From Bacteroidales bacterium (GTDB lineage Bacteria > Bacteroidota > Bacteroidia > Bacteroidales > UBA3663), in NCBI GenBank assembly GCA_024694125.1, contig JAILKE010000046.1, forward strand, positions 1 to 41,556: DNA of 41,556 nt, in the 5' to 3' direction. Positions 8,900 through 18,410 of this stretch are shown one piece after another (the first letter of the stretch is position 1; each line of letters begins with the position of its first letter). The notes beneath the pieces are model-generated. The model was given only the letters and a program-made list of their open reading frames with translations, was not told where the DNA came from and ran no database searches. Position numbers and translations under genes: made by a program.

Positions 8900-10234
8900 A
8901 TGAAGATTATCATTGCTGGTGCCGCCGAGGTTGGCACACACTTGGCCAAGTTGCTGTCGCGCGAGAATATGGACGTCACGTTGATGGACGAAGAATCGGA
9001 GCGCATATCGCAACTTACTTACCTCAACCTGATGACGGTTGTGGGCAGTCCTACGTCGATAGCGGCGCTCCGTGAGGCGGAGGTTCCCAAGGCCGACCTG
9101 TTCATTGCCGTCACTCCGCAGGAGAGCGTCAATATCCATGCCTGCATCCTGGCTGCCAATTTAGGCGCGCGTCGCACGATGGCGCGCATAGACAACTACG
9201 AGATGCAGAAGCCCGAGAACCGTGAGTTCTACAAGAAGATTGGTATCAATCGACTTGTCTATCCGGAGTTGTTGGGTGGTGAGGCAGTAGCGCAGGCCAT
9301 TGGTCGCCCCTGGGCACGAATGTCGTTCGAGTTGTGCGAGGGCCAGTTGCTTCTGCTCACCGTCAAGGTTCACAATGGAGCTCCGATCGTTGGGCAGAAA
9401 CTCAAGGACATTGGCCAGCAACATTCACAGTACCATATTGCTGCAATCAAGCGCGGCGAAGACCTGATTATCCCTGGTGGTCAGGACGAGATTCAGAGCG
9501 AGGATATCGTCTATTTCGTCGTGGCACCGGAGCACACCGAGTCTGTTCGTATGATATGTGGCAAGAAGGACCGCAACCTGAAGCGCGTCGTCATCATGGG
9601 CGGTACGCGACTCGGCATCCAGGCCTGTCATTCATTGCACGAACATTATGATATCATGTTCATCGTCCAGGACCGTCGCGCTGCCGAGATGCTGATGGAA
9701 CGTGTCCCCGAAGCAAAGGTTGTTCATGGCGATTCGTCCGACATGCAGTTCCTCTCTGAGTTAGGTCTGCAAAGCAGCGATGCCTTCGTGGCTCTGGGCG
9801 AGGATTCGGGCAATAATGTACTGGCGTGCCTCACAGCCAAGAAACTGGGCGTAGGCAAGACTGTCGCCGAAGTTGAAGATGTGGCATATATTGCTCTTGC
9901 GGCCAATCTGAATATCGGTTCGACCATCAACAAGAAACTGCTCAGCGCCAGCAGCATCTATCAGCTCTTGCTCGATGCAGACAAGACGTCGGCCAAGTGT
10001 TTCAGTCTGGTCGATGCCGAGGTTGCCGATCTGGTGGCTCAACCTGGCTCGCACATTACACAGAAGAGGGTCAAGGACCTGGCTCTGCCTCGTGGCATTA
10101 CCCTGGGCGGTATGGTCCGTGACGGCAAGGGTCAGACCATCACCGGCGATACGGTTCTGCTGCCAGGCGACCACGTGGTCGTCGTCTGTATGAATGAACT
10201 TATCGGCAGAGTCGAGAAATTGTTTTTAAAATAA
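8900..10234 (+). CDS. trkA: Trk potassium transporter, NAD-binding subunit TrkA
   Basis: A 444-residue cytosolic regulator that forms a gating ring under TrkH. It has two tandem RCK units: RCK-N at residues ~1-120 (MKIIIAGAAEVG, a Rossmann loop with GAAEVG) and RCK-C at ~135-220, then a second RCK-N at ~228-350 (VVIMGGTRLG) and RCK-C at ~365-444. Nucleotide binding controls K+ flow. The partner trkH is 221 bases downstream, separated by a repeat array. Confidence 0.93.
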   Translation: MKIIIAGAAEVGTHLAKLLSRENMDVTLMDEESERISQLTYLNLMTVVGSPTSIAALREAEVPKADLFIAVTPQESVNIHACILAANLGARRTMARIDNYEMQKPENREFYKKIGINRLVYPELLGGEAVAQAIGRPWARMSFELCEGQLLLLTVKVHNGAPIVGQKLKDIGQQHSQYHIAAIKRGEDLIIPGGQDEIQSEDIVYFVVAPEHTESVRMICGKKDRNLKRVVIMGGTRLGIQACHSLHEHYDIMFIVQDRRAAEMLMERVPEAKVVHGDSSDMQFLSELGLQSSDAFVALGEDSGNNVLACLTAKKLGVGKTVAEVEDVAYIALAANLNIGSTINKKLLSASSIYQLLLDADKTSAKCFSLVDAEVADLVAQPGSHITQKRVKDLALPRGITLGGMVRDGKGQTITGDTVLLPGDHVVVVCMNELIGRVEKLFLK

Positions 10235-10244
10235 AGGTCTTTAA

Positions 10245-10322
10245 AGGGAAGTGACAGGGAAGTGACAAAGAATTGACAGGGAAGTGACAAGGAAGTGACA
10301 AGGAAGTGACAGGGACGACACT
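10245..10322. repeat. 11-bp GGGAAGTGACA repeat, copy 2
   Basis: Six units, one as GAATTGACA, open with TTTAAAGGGAAGTGACA and close with AGGGACGACAC. Units carry GGG, AAG or AAA between TGACA words, as in the other copies. The rest of 10323-10455 has no gene or clear promoter. Confidence 0.88.
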
Positions 10323-10455
10323 AAATACTATTGAGAACAGGGTTTTGTTTTGTTCAATAGAATATGGTAATTAACTATATTCCTATTTTGACCAAACAAC
10401 CTTACCTTCACAATATTACTCCCTCATAACCCTCACATCGACCTCTTAGGCAACA

Positions 10456-11970
10456 ATGAAACAGAACTGGAAACTGATCAGATATATACTCGGGCTATTG
10501 CTCTTGATGGAGGCCACATTCCTGTGGGCTTCGGCTGGCGTGGGCGTATATTATCACTTCACGCTGGGCGAGAGTGACTGGCAGACCTTCCTGTTGTGCG
10601 GTTTGTTGTCGGGAGTGCTAGGAGCGATTTTGTATTGGACCAATCGTCATCATTCGCGGCAGATATTGACACGTGAGGGATTTCTGGTTGTCTCGCTTAC
10701 GTGGGTAGTCTTTTCGTTGTTCGGCATGTTACCCTATTTGATGGAGGGTACACTTACATCAACGGCCGATGCTTTTCTCGAGACAATGTCCGGTTTTACC
10801 ACCACAGGTTGTACCACCATACTCAATCTCGAGGAGCAACCCCACGCCATACTCTTCTGGCGCAGCCTCTCGCAGTGGTTAGGCGGCCTGGGTATAGTCG
10901 TCTTCTCGTTGGCCCTGATGCCCATGATCGGTACGGGCGCCACACAGATATTCGGTGCCGAGACCAATGGACTGCAGGTCGATAAACTCCGTCCCAAGAT
11001 CCAGCAGACAGCCCGTCGTCTGTGGGGCATCTACTTGACTCTGTCATTGCTCAATGCCATACTCTACTGGCTGGCGGGGATGTCGCCGTTCGATGCTGTC
11101 TGTCACATGTTCACGACGATGGCCAGTGGCGGTTTCTCCAATTATTCCGACTCCATCGGACATTTCCATTCTGCCACCATCGAGTATATCTGCATCGTGT
11201 TCCTCTTCTTGACCAGTGTCAACTTCAATCTGTACTATTTCATTGGGCGCGGGCAGATACGCTATTGCTTCAAGAATGACGAGTTCCGTTGGTTCTTCTT
11301 CATCGTGTTGGGGTTCACGGCGCTCTTCATGATACTGGATGGTTCAATGCGCTGGTGGAACCAGTCCGCCACCCCCGAACAGTTGGCTGCATTGGGCGAC
11401 GGTACGTTGGAATGTTCCTTCCGTACAGCCCTGTTCCACACGCTGACCATCTGTTCCTCCGCCGGTTACCAGGCGCAGTACTTCGACTACGTCCTGTGGG
11501 GCCCGCTCTTCTGGTTGCCCACCCTGATGCTGATGGTGATGGGAGGGTGCAGCAGTTCGACGGCAGGTGGTCTGAAGGTAGTCCGCATCGTGGTGCTCAT
11601 CAAGAATGCCAAGAACGAGTTTCTCCAGGCGCTCGATCCCCGATCCTACACATCGGTCCGGCTCAATGGACACATCCTGCGCAGCGAGGCTGTATATAAG
11701 ATCCTGGCGATGTTGAGCATCTACCTCATCCTCATCGTGCTCAGCGTCTTTGCCCTGCAGTGCATGGGGTTGTCGTTCGATACCTCGATAGGCACAGCCA
11801 TCTCGGCTTTCGGCAATACAGGTCCGGCGTTGGGCAGTACAGGTCCAGCTTTTACTTGGGCGGCATTGCCCGATATGGCCAAGTGGTACCTGAGCATCTG
11901 TATGCTCATCGGTCGATTGGAGATCTTCACAGTTATCTTGATCTTCACCCCGATGTTCTGGCGTCGATGA
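10456..11970 (+). CDS. trkH: Trk potassium transporter, membrane subunit TrkH
   Basis: A 504-residue inner-membrane channel subunit for K+ uptake, with four membrane-pore-membrane repeats. Selectivity-filter-like loops can be seen: SGFTTTGCTT (residues ~111-120), TTMASGGFSNYS (~217-228), TICSSAGYQAQ (~331-341) and FGNTGPALG (~453-461). The segment MGGCSSSTAGGLKVVRI (~365-381) matches the gating-loop region of the SKT superfamily. The protein ends FTPMFWRR, as in other TrkH. It pairs functionally with trkA just upstream. Confidence 0.94.
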   Translation: MKQNWKLIRYILGLLLLMEATFLWASAGVGVYYHFTLGESDWQTFLLCGLLSGVLGAILYWTNRHHSRQILTREGFLVVSLTWVVFSLFGMLPYLMEGTLTSTADAFLETMSGFTTTGCTTILNLEEQPHAILFWRSLSQWLGGLGIVVFSLALMPMIGTGATQIFGAETNGLQVDKLRPKIQQTARRLWGIYLTLSLLNAILYWLAGMSPFDAVCHMFTTMASGGFSNYSDSIGHFHSATIEYICIVFLFLTSVNFNLYYFIGRGQIRYCFKNDEFRWFFFIVLGFTALFMILDGSMRWWNQSATPEQLAALGDGTLECSFRTALFHTLTICSSAGYQAQYFDYVLWGPLFWLPTLMLMVMGGCSSSTAGGLKVVRIVVLIKNAKNEFLQALDPRSYTSVRLNGHILRSEAVYKILAMLSIYLILIVLSVFALQCMGLSFDTSIGTAISAFGNTGPALGSTGPAFTWAALPDMAKWYLSICMLIGRLEIFTVILIFTPMFWRR

Positions 11971-12025
11971 GGCAATCTCTATAATCCGTAACAATTAAAA
12001 CAGCATAAATCTCCCTACAATATCT

Positions 12026-14674
12026 ATGGCAAAAGAAGAAAAGAAAGCAACCAATAAGCCACAAGGGCCCAATCGCCTCTTGGTTTTCCTGCGCGACGAC
12101 CGTACACGTTTCATCGTGGGTCTGTTGTTCCTACTGGTCGGCGCCCTCCTGGCGTTGGCTTTTTGCAGTTTCCTGGGCTATGCAGGCAAGGCCGATGCCT
12201 CGGTCATCGCCAATGGTGCAGTGATGCAGCAGGGGGCTACCAACTGGGCAGGTTCGTTCGGTGCGCTTGCCTCCGAGTTCTGTATCAATCAGTGGCTCGG
12301 TGTGGCATCTTTCCTTTATGTCTTCCTTTGCATCCGACTGGGCTTCAGTCTGACGCGCAATGTCTCCATCCGTCCTCTGTTCAGTGTCTTCGTCCACTAT
12401 GCGTTGTGGAGCATATGGATCTCGCTGGCGTGCGGATTCTTCTTCGTCGATAGTTATCAGGACAGCTACATCTACCTGGGCGGACATCATGGTTATGACC
12501 TGGAGCAATACCTGGAGCGGCTCATAGGCTGGCCTGGCGTACTGCTGTTGCTCATCATCTCGTTCCTCATCCTGTTGGTCTTCCTCACCCGTACCGTGAT
12601 ACAGCGTTTCCGTGCCACCTTCGGTCTGATGGGTGCCGTCGGGCATAAGTTGCGCGAAGGAATGCGCTCGCACCATACCGAGGGCGAGGAGGATACCGAT
12701 GACGATGAAGCCGCTGTTGTTGCTCCTGTTGATGACGTTCCACAGCCGATGGAGGAGGAGGTTCAGGCCGATGCCACTGTGACCTATGCCCCAGTGGATG
12801 ATGTCCCAGTTGAGCATGCTCCCGCTGCTGCCTATGAGCCTGAGCCACACATCGATCCATTGCCGTTCGACGATGAGCAGGAACAGCCAGAAGTCGATCC
12901 CTATGCTGCCGATGACGAACCAGTAGCCGAAACCGGAGCGCAGTACATTGCTCCCGATGACGATATGGGACAGGACGGCGATGAGGATATGCCCGAACCG
13001 ACTTCGGACGATGAGGTAGCGACCTACAACACGGACGATCCGAACTTCGTCATCAGTACCAATCAGACCGATGTCGTGGACGAGCCTCTCCAGATGCCGA
13101 TGGAGGATTATGACCCAACCAAGGACCTGGAGTACTACAAGTTCCCGACATTTGACCTGCTCAAGGAGTATGACAGCAATATCCCGGTCGATATGGCCGA
13201 GCAGAACGAGAACAAGGAGAAGATTCGTCGCACGCTGTCCGATTATGGAGTAGAGATTCAGAGTATATCTGCTACTGTCGGTCCGACCATCACCCTGTTC
13301 GAGATTGTCCTGGTGAGCGGTACTAAGATCAATGCCATCAAGCGCCTGAGCGACGAGATTGCCATGAGTATTGCATCGCGCACCGGCGTCCGCATCATTG
13401 CTCCTATACCGGGCAAGAGTGCCATCGGTATCGAGGTGCCGAACAAGGATCCACAGACAGTCTCTATGCGTGAGTGCATCCAGAGCCGCGCCTTCCAGGA
13501 GAGCAAGGCTGCCCTCCCTGTGGCGTTGGGCAAGACCATCACGAACGAGGTCTTCACCTTCGACCTCGCCAAGGCTCCGCACATGCTGGTGGCAGGTGCT
13601 ACGGGTCAGGGTAAGTCCGTCGGCCTGAATGCCATCATCACCTCACTGCTGTACAAGAAACATCCGTCGCAGCTCAAGATTGTTCTGGTCGATCCCAAGA
13701 TGGTTGAGTTCTCCGTATATGCCAATATCGACAAGCATTATCTGGCCAAGTTGCCCGATGCCGAGGACCCTATCATCACCGATGTATCGAAGGTGGTACA
13801 GACGCTCAAGAGCCTGTGTGCCGAGATGGAGGACCGTTACGCCCTGCTGCGTGAGGCTGGTTGCCGTAAGTTGGAGGAGTACAACGACAAGTTTATCCAC
13901 CGCAAACTCAATCCGAACAAGCATATTGATGCTCCGATCGGTTCCAAGGAGGGTACTCACCATCATTACTTGCCCTACATCGTGGCTATCATCGACGAGT
14001 ATGGTGACTTGATTATGACAGCTGGCAAGGAGGTCGAACTACCTATTGCCCGTATTGCGCAGAAGGCCCGTGCCGTCGGCATCCACATGATCATTGCGAC
14101 CCAGCGTCCGTCAGCCAAGATTGTGACCGGTATCATCAAGGCCAATTTCCCTGCCCGTATCGCTTTCCGCGTCTCTTCGGCTACCGACTCGAGCATCATC
14201 CTCGATCAGTCGGGCGCCCAGAACCTGGTTGGCCGTGGCGATCTCTTTGTCTCATTGGGTGACAAGTTCGCCCGTGTGCAGTGTGCCTTTGTCGATACGC
14301 CCGAGGTCATCCGCATCAACGAGTATATCCATTCACAGCAGGGTTATCCTACCTGCTACATATTGCCAGAGCCTAAACCTGATCCCAGCGAGGGAGGCGG
14401 TGCTGACGATGGTGGTGGCAGTGGTACGGTCGATCTGCATCAGCTGGATCCGCTCTTCGATGAGTGTGCCGAGTTGGTTGTGGCTACGGGCCAGGGCTCG
14501 ACCTCTATGATTCAGCGCAAGTTCGGTATCGGCTACAATCGTGCCGGTCGTATCATGGATCAGCTTGAGGCAGCCGGTGTTGTCGGTCCATACCAGGGCA
14601 GCAAGGCCCGTGCCGTCCTTGTCGAGGGTCCGTCCGAACTACAGAATATCATCGATGGACTGAAGAACGAGTAA
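12026..14674 (+). CDS. ftsK: DNA translocase FtsK
   Basis: An 882-residue septal motor that pumps DNA during chromosome segregation. Residues ~28-190 hold four membrane helices. Residues ~215-365 are an acidic, Pro/Asp/Glu-rich linker. The alpha-beta motor follows: FtsK-alpha at ~390-475, Walker A GATGQGKS (524-531), Walker B IVAIIDEYGDLI (~651-662) and the ATQRPS motif. The C-terminus (~805-875) is the winged-helix gamma domain that reads polar DNA sequences (IQRKFGIGYNRAGRIMDQLE). A G/D-rich hinge (EGGGADDGGGSG) precedes it. Confidence 0.95.
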   Translation: MAKEEKKATNKPQGPNRLLVFLRDDRTRFIVGLLFLLVGALLALAFCSFLGYAGKADASVIANGAVMQQGATNWAGSFGALASEFCINQWLGVASFLYVFLCIRLGFSLTRNVSIRPLFSVFVHYALWSIWISLACGFFFVDSYQDSYIYLGGHHGYDLEQYLERLIGWPGVLLLLIISFLILLVFLTRTVIQRFRATFGLMGAVGHKLREGMRSHHTEGEEDTDDDEAAVVAPVDDVPQPMEEEVQADATVTYAPVDDVPVEHAPAAAYEPEPHIDPLPFDDEQEQPEVDPYAADDEPVAETGAQYIAPDDDMGQDGDEDMPEPTSDDEVATYNTDDPNFVISTNQTDVVDEPLQMPMEDYDPTKDLEYYKFPTFDLLKEYDSNIPVDMAEQNENKEKIRRTLSDYGVEIQSISATVGPTITLFEIVLVSGTKINAIKRLSDEIAMSIASRTGVRIIAPIPGKSAIGIEVPNKDPQTVSMRECIQSRAFQESKAALPVALGKTITNEVFTFDLAKAPHMLVAGATGQGKSVGLNAIITSLLYKKHPSQLKIVLVDPKMVEFSVYANIDKHYLAKLPDAEDPIITDVSKVVQTLKSLCAEMEDRYALLREAGCRKLEEYNDKFIHRKLNPNKHIDAPIGSKEGTHHHYLPYIVAIIDEYGDLIMTAGKEVELPIARIAQKARAVGIHMIIATQRPSAKIVTGIIKANFPARIAFRVSSATDSSIILDQSGAQNLVGRGDLFVSLGDKFARVQCAFVDTPEVIRINEYIHSQQGYPTCYILPEPKPDPSEGGGADDGGGSGTVDLHQLDPLFDECAELVVATGQGSTSMIQRKFGIGYNRAGRIMDQLEAAGVVGPYQGSKARAVLVEGPSELQNIIDGLKNE

Positions 14675-14677
14675 AGA

Positions 14678-14856
14678 CATTTACTATTTGACGATTTACT
14701 ATTTACAATTTATTTGGTCATTTAGTTATTTGATTATTTTCAGCCAACTGGATACAGTGGAGTTTTTCAACGTTCAATTGGTCGTTTTTCAATTTTCAAC
14801 TTTCAATTTTCAATTAGATAATTTTATCAATTATCAATTATCAATTGTCAATTAAC
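14678..14856. repeat. AT-rich intergenic repeat family B, copy B1 (about 170 bp)
   Basis: It starts TTTACTATTTGACGATTTAC, holds a core CAACTGGATACAGTGGAG (14744-14761), then TTCAATTTTCAAC units and TTATCAATTATCAATTGTC. The whole stretch can be aligned, in reverse orientation, with 19405-19612. It fills the ftsK-sstT gap. Confidence 0.85.
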
Positions 14857-14861
14857 TAACG

Positions 14862-16055
14862 ATGTTTGCAGCTTTTTTCCGTCTCAGTTTAGTGCTACGC
14901 ATATCCATAGGTCTGGTCGTAGGAGCAGTGTTAGGACTGCTGTGCCCGGGCATCTATTGGATAGGGTTGCCGGGAACGTTGTTCGTCTCGGCGCTCAAGG
15001 CCATAGCGCCCGTGCTGGTGGCAGTGCTGGTTGCATCATCCGTCGCCAATGCAGGGAGCAATCTGGGACCCAGGTTCCGCACCGTCATTGGGCTGTATCT
15101 GCTCTCCACCATGCTGGCAGCTGTTACGGCAGTAACCGCCAGTTTCCTATTTCCCGTACAGATGGAGTTGAGAGGGGCAGAGCAGATGGAGTCTACCGGG
15201 GGAGGACTGCAGGACATCTTCACCACATTGCTCACCAATATGGTGTCCAATCCGCTGCAGTCTGTCACATCGGCCAATTATATCGGCGTGCTGTTCTGGG
15301 CGGTCATAGTTGGACTGGCGCTCAAGCGCGTAGCTTCGCCCCAGACCCTGCAGTTGGTCACCGACTTCAGTGCAGCCATGACCCGCGTGGTACGTTGGGT
15401 CATACAGTTCGCTCCCTTCGGCATACTGGGTCTGGTCTATAGTTCCGTGGGGGAGAGCGGCATCGAGATCTTCACCGTCTATGGCTCCTTGCTTTTGGTC
15501 CTGGTGGGTACGATGCTGGTGTGCGCCCTGGTGGTCAATCCGCTCATCGTGGCCGTTTTCCTGCGCCGCAATCCCTATCCGCTCGTATGGCAGTGTCTGC
15601 GTGAGAGCGGGCTCAATGCCTTCTTCACCCGTTCGTCTGCAGCCAATATACCCATCAACATGGTCCTGTGCCAACGTTTGGGATTGAATCGGGACTTCTA
15701 TTCCGTCTCTATTCCACTGGGCGCCACCATCAATATGAACGGTGCAGCCGTCACCATAACCGTGATGACGTTGGCTGTGTGCCACACTCTGTGCGTGGAG
15801 GTCAGTTTTGTCTCGGCATTGGTATTGAGTCTCATTGCTACGCTGGCGGCGTGTGGTGCTTCGGGCGTGGCGGGCGGTTCGCTGCTGCTCATTCCTATTG
15901 CCTGTTCTCTGTTCGGCATAGGCAGTGACATCTCCATGCAGGCGGTAGCCGTCGGTTTCATCATCGGTGTGGTGCAAGATTCGGTCGAAACGGCCGTCAA
16001 TTCCAGTGCTGACGCGCTCTTCACTGCCACAGCCGAGATGTACAACAATAAATAA
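14862..16055 (+). CDS. sstT: Sodium-coupled serine/threonine transporter SstT
   Basis: A 397-residue secondary transporter of the DAACS family that brings in serine and threonine with Na+. The family core is clear: FFTRSSAANIPINM (HP1 serine-rich loop, residues ~247-260), SIPLGATINMNGAA (TM7 NMDG-like motif, ~283-296), ACGASGVAGGSLLLIP (HP2, ~330-345) and GFIIGVVQDSVETAVNSS (TM8, ~363-380). These match SstT better than GltP or DctA, whose motifs differ in the last helix. The start lies just after repeat B1, and I see no promoter consensus. Confidence 0.9.
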   Translation: MFAAFFRLSLVLRISIGLVVGAVLGLLCPGIYWIGLPGTLFVSALKAIAPVLVAVLVASSVANAGSNLGPRFRTVIGLYLLSTMLAAVTAVTASFLFPVQMELRGAEQMESTGGGLQDIFTTLLTNMVSNPLQSVTSANYIGVLFWAVIVGLALKRVASPQTLQLVTDFSAAMTRVVRWVIQFAPFGILGLVYSSVGESGIEIFTVYGSLLLVLVGTMLVCALVVNPLIVAVFLRRNPYPLVWQCLRESGLNAFFTRSSAANIPINMVLCQRLGLNRDFYSVSIPLGATINMNGAAVTITVMTLAVCHTLCVEVSFVSALVLSLIATLAACGASGVAGGSLLLIPIACSLFGIGSDISMQAVAVGFIIGVVQDSVETAVNSSADALFTATAEMYNNK

Positions 16056-16066
16056 GTTCTATAGCC

Positions 16067-16113
16067 GGGGATTTGCACCTGTGTTTCCGCGTGTATTTTG
16101 GGGGATTTGCACC
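16067..16113. repeat. Two direct copies of GGGGATTTGCACC
   Basis: A 13-bp word occurs at 16067-16079 and 16101-16113, 34 bases apart, just after the sstT stop. The meaning is unknown. The whole 16056-16523 gap has no gene that I can support. Confidence 0.7.
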
Positions 16114-16342
16114 GGATTTCCATCAGGTATCTGCAGTCTCCGGTTATTTTTTTCACTATAGTTGTCGAGGATTGTCCATCAATCTTCGGCAATTTTTTTT
16201 TTCTCCGTCAAACAGTCCTTTCATTCTCCATCAGTTGAATTTAATAGACAATAATTCTGTCAGTAGAGGGATGCTTCGTCAGTTTTTATGTCTATTCTAT
16301 TCTATCGTTACAGTCTTTGGGAGGCAAGGCTCAGATGTGCTT

Positions 16343-16379
16343 CAGCGTAAGTGGAGTGTAAGTGATTTCACTTACGCTG
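16343..16379. repeat. Stem-loop with 11-bp perfect arms (CAGCGTAAGTG)
   Basis: Arms at 16343-16353 and 16369-16379 enclose a 15-base loop that itself repeats GTAAGTG. Further CTTACGCTG and CTTATGCTG words follow to 16410. It lacks a T run, so it is not a standard plus-strand terminator. Confidence 0.7.
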
Positions 16380-16487
16380 GTCTTACGCTGCACTTATGCT
16401 GAGGGTACGCTGGACAATACGAAATAATACCCTCAGTATTGCTAGTAAATAGGTAAAGCGGACCAAACTGAGTGTTTGTATATTTTA

Positions 16488-16511
16488 TTCTCCCTCCCTC
16501 ATAGGGAGGGT
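16488..16511 (-). terminator. Possible terminator hairpin after menA
   Basis: CCCTCCCT and AGGGAGGG pair around CAT, 13 bases after the menA stop on the minus strand. What follows is A/T-rich but lacks a clean T run, so the call is weak. Confidence 0.4.
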
Positions 16512-16523
16512 CGGGGAGAGTCC

Positions 16524-17435
16524 TTACATCAACATTGCTACGCAGAGCAATATCGCCAGGACCGACATGTTGAGGCTCGTCTCGCCCAGACAGGCATTGA
16601 GGGCACGGCCGTGGTCGATGAGTGCCATGTGGTTGGTGGTGCGAGTATTGAGCCAAGTGAAGGCGCCGCCAGCGAGGATGAAGAGCGGCAGTTCGGTCCA
16701 CGAGCTATCGGTCAAGAACCATAGAACCACGCAGAGAGCGAAGACCGACCAACCGATGGAACGGTGCAGGGCGAGGGCTACATGACCGCCCAGGCGGACC
16801 ACGATGGTGCGTTTGCCCGATATGCGGTCCTGTTCGCGGTCACGGAAATTGTTGACGATAAGCAATGCATCGATGGCAATGCCACTGATCAGTCCCAAGA
16901 TGATGGATGATATGGGCAGGGTGAGGCACATCAGGTAGTAAGTGCCGCACACAGGCACCAGACCGAAGAAGATGAGGACCATCACATCGCCCCATCCCAG
17001 ATAGGAGAGCCGCGTGGTGTAGAGGAAGGCTCCAGCCACACACAGGGCTCCCAGTGCGACGAACTTCCATCCGCCCCAGGGCAATCGGTCCCACACCCAT
17101 GCCACGGTGAGCAGTCCCACCAGGCAGGCTGCTACGGTTACTATGCCAATAGCCACTCGCATCTGCCGTGGCGTGACCCATCCCTGGGCACAGGCTCGTT
17201 CGGGACCAAGACGGTCGGCGCGGTCTGTTCCCTTGAGGTAGTCGTATATGTCGTTGATGAAATTGGCATCTATCTGCATCAGCATCGCAAAGAGCAGGCA
17301 ACCTGCCCACACGCCATAGGGGAGGTCGTAGCCCATTTGATTGATGGCCAATGCTCCTGCCAGTACTACCGGGATGGCAGCACCGGTCAATGTCTTGGGG
17401 CGGGCAGCAAGTGTCCAAATTCGGAATGATGGCAT
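16524..17435 (-). CDS. menA: 1,4-dihydroxy-2-naphthoate polyprenyltransferase
   Basis: A 303-residue membrane enzyme of the UbiA superfamily that attaches the polyprenyl tail to DHNA, making demethylmenaquinone. The first Asp-rich motif is NDIYDYLKGTDRADR (residues ~61-75) and the second is NNFRDREQDRISGKRT (~194-209). About eight or nine helices are spread over the rest. The N-terminus W-T-L-A-A-R-P-K-T-L is typical of MenA. The next step, menG, lies upstream on the same strand, separated by a repeat array. Confidence 0.93.
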   Translation of the reverse strand: MPSFRIWTLAARPKTLTGAAIPVVLAGALAINQMGYDLPYGVWAGCLLFAMLMQIDANFINDIYDYLKGTDRADRLGPERACAQGWVTPRQMRVAIGIVTVAACLVGLLTVAWVWDRLPWGGWKFVALGALCVAGAFLYTTRLSYLGWGDVMVLIFFGLVPVCGTYYLMCLTLPISSIILGLISGIAIDALLIVNNFRDREQDRISGKRTIVVRLGGHVALALHRSIGWSVFALCVVLWFLTDSSWTELPLFILAGGAFTWLNTRTTNHMALIDHGRALNACLGETSLNMSVLAILLCVAMLM

Positions 17436-17564
17436 GGAAAAATTTTTTAATTTTTAATTAAAAGTTAAAAGTTAAAAATGAAAAATGGAGAGTTACAATT
17501 GTAAATCGGTATTAATTATCAATTGACCTTGGGTCTGTTATCAATTATCAATTGCACATCGTGC

Positions 17565-17686
17565 TTGGTTTCAATTTTCAATTTTCAACTTTCAATTTTC
17601 AATTTTCAACTTTCAATTTTCAACTTTCAATTTTCAACTTTCAATTTTCAACTTTCAATTTTCAACTTTCAATTTTCAATTATATT
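17565..17686. repeat. 14-bp tandem repeat CAATTTTCAACTTT (family B, copy B4)
   Basis: About eight units run without break, with some shortened to CAATTTT. The array runs into the menG gene and supplies its stop codon (17676-17678). To the left (17455-17564) are TTATCAATTATCAATTG words and short A/T-rich pieces of the same family, with no gene. Confidence 0.9.
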
Positions 17687-18368
17687 TAGTTCCCGTGAAC
17701 ATTCGGCACAGGCCGAAGGTGAAGCTCTTGGCCTTGACGTCGGAGAAGCCAGCCTGACGGAGCATGTCGCAGAAGGCGGCAGGTTTGGGGAAATTGAGCA
17801 CCGATTGAGGCAGGTACTTGTAGGCACCGCTGTTGCCCGATATCATACCGCCTATCCAGGGCAGGATGTGGAGGAAATAGAGCTTGTACAGAGCCAGTAG
17901 GATGGCATTGCTCGGGACAGAGAGTTCCAGCACACAGACCATGCCGCCGGGACGAATCACGCGGTGCATCTCGTTCAACCCCTGTTGCAGATGTTCGAAG
18001 TTGCGCACGCCGAAGGCAACACTTACCGCATCGAACGAGTCATCGGGGAAAGAGAGCGCCTCCGAGTCATCGACCTGCATGGTGATGGGCAGTCCGAGGG
18101 CCTGGACCTTCTGTCGGCCCACCTGGAGCATACCCTCCGAGATGTCTATGCCCATGACGTGCGGCACGCCCGCCTGAGCAATGGCTATGGCAAAGTCGCC
18201 CGTGCCGCTCGCGATGTCGAGCACATCCTTGGGCTGACGGCTGCAGATGGTCTGTACGGCTTTGCGGCGCCAGCTCTTGTCGATGTTGAGCGACAGGATA
18301 TGGTTCAGTTTGTCGTATGTAGGAGCAATGTCGTTGAACAGTTGTACGATAAATTTCTTTTTGGCCAT
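17676..18368 (-). CDS. menG: Demethylmenaquinone methyltransferase
   Basis: A 230-residue SAM-dependent methylase (UbiE/MenG family) making menaquinone from demethylmenaquinone. Visible marks are FNDIAPTYDKLNHILSLNID (residues ~11-30), the SAM loop VLDIASGTGDFAIA (~49-62), GIDISEGML (~73-81), FGVRNFEHLQQGL (~117-129) and IRPGGMVCVLE (~137-147). Bacteroidetes lack ubiquinone, so MenG is the role. The last two residues and stop (KYN then TGA) sit at the edge of the 14-bp repeat array, which suggests that the repeat replaced the original end of the gene. Confidence 0.93.
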   Translation of the reverse strand: MAKKKFIVQLFNDIAPTYDKLNHILSLNIDKSWRRKAVQTICSRQPKDVLDIASGTGDFAIAIAQAGVPHVMGIDISEGMLQVGRQKVQALGLPITMQVDDSEALSFPDDSFDAVSVAFGVRNFEHLQQGLNEMHRVIRPGGMVCVLELSVPSNAILLALYKLYFLHILPWIGGMISGNSGAYKYLPQSVLNFPKPAAFCDMLRQAGFSDVKAKSFTFGLCRMFTGTKYN

Positions 18369-18410
18369 AGGAGAGAGTTATTAGGTCGGCACCGGGAGGG
18401 CGCCGGGGTT

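Noticed and set aside
12131..13582. 483-residue open frame on the minus strand inside ftsK
   Set aside because: It lies opposite the ftsK linker and motor; the reading is a reverse-strand shadow of high-GC third positions.
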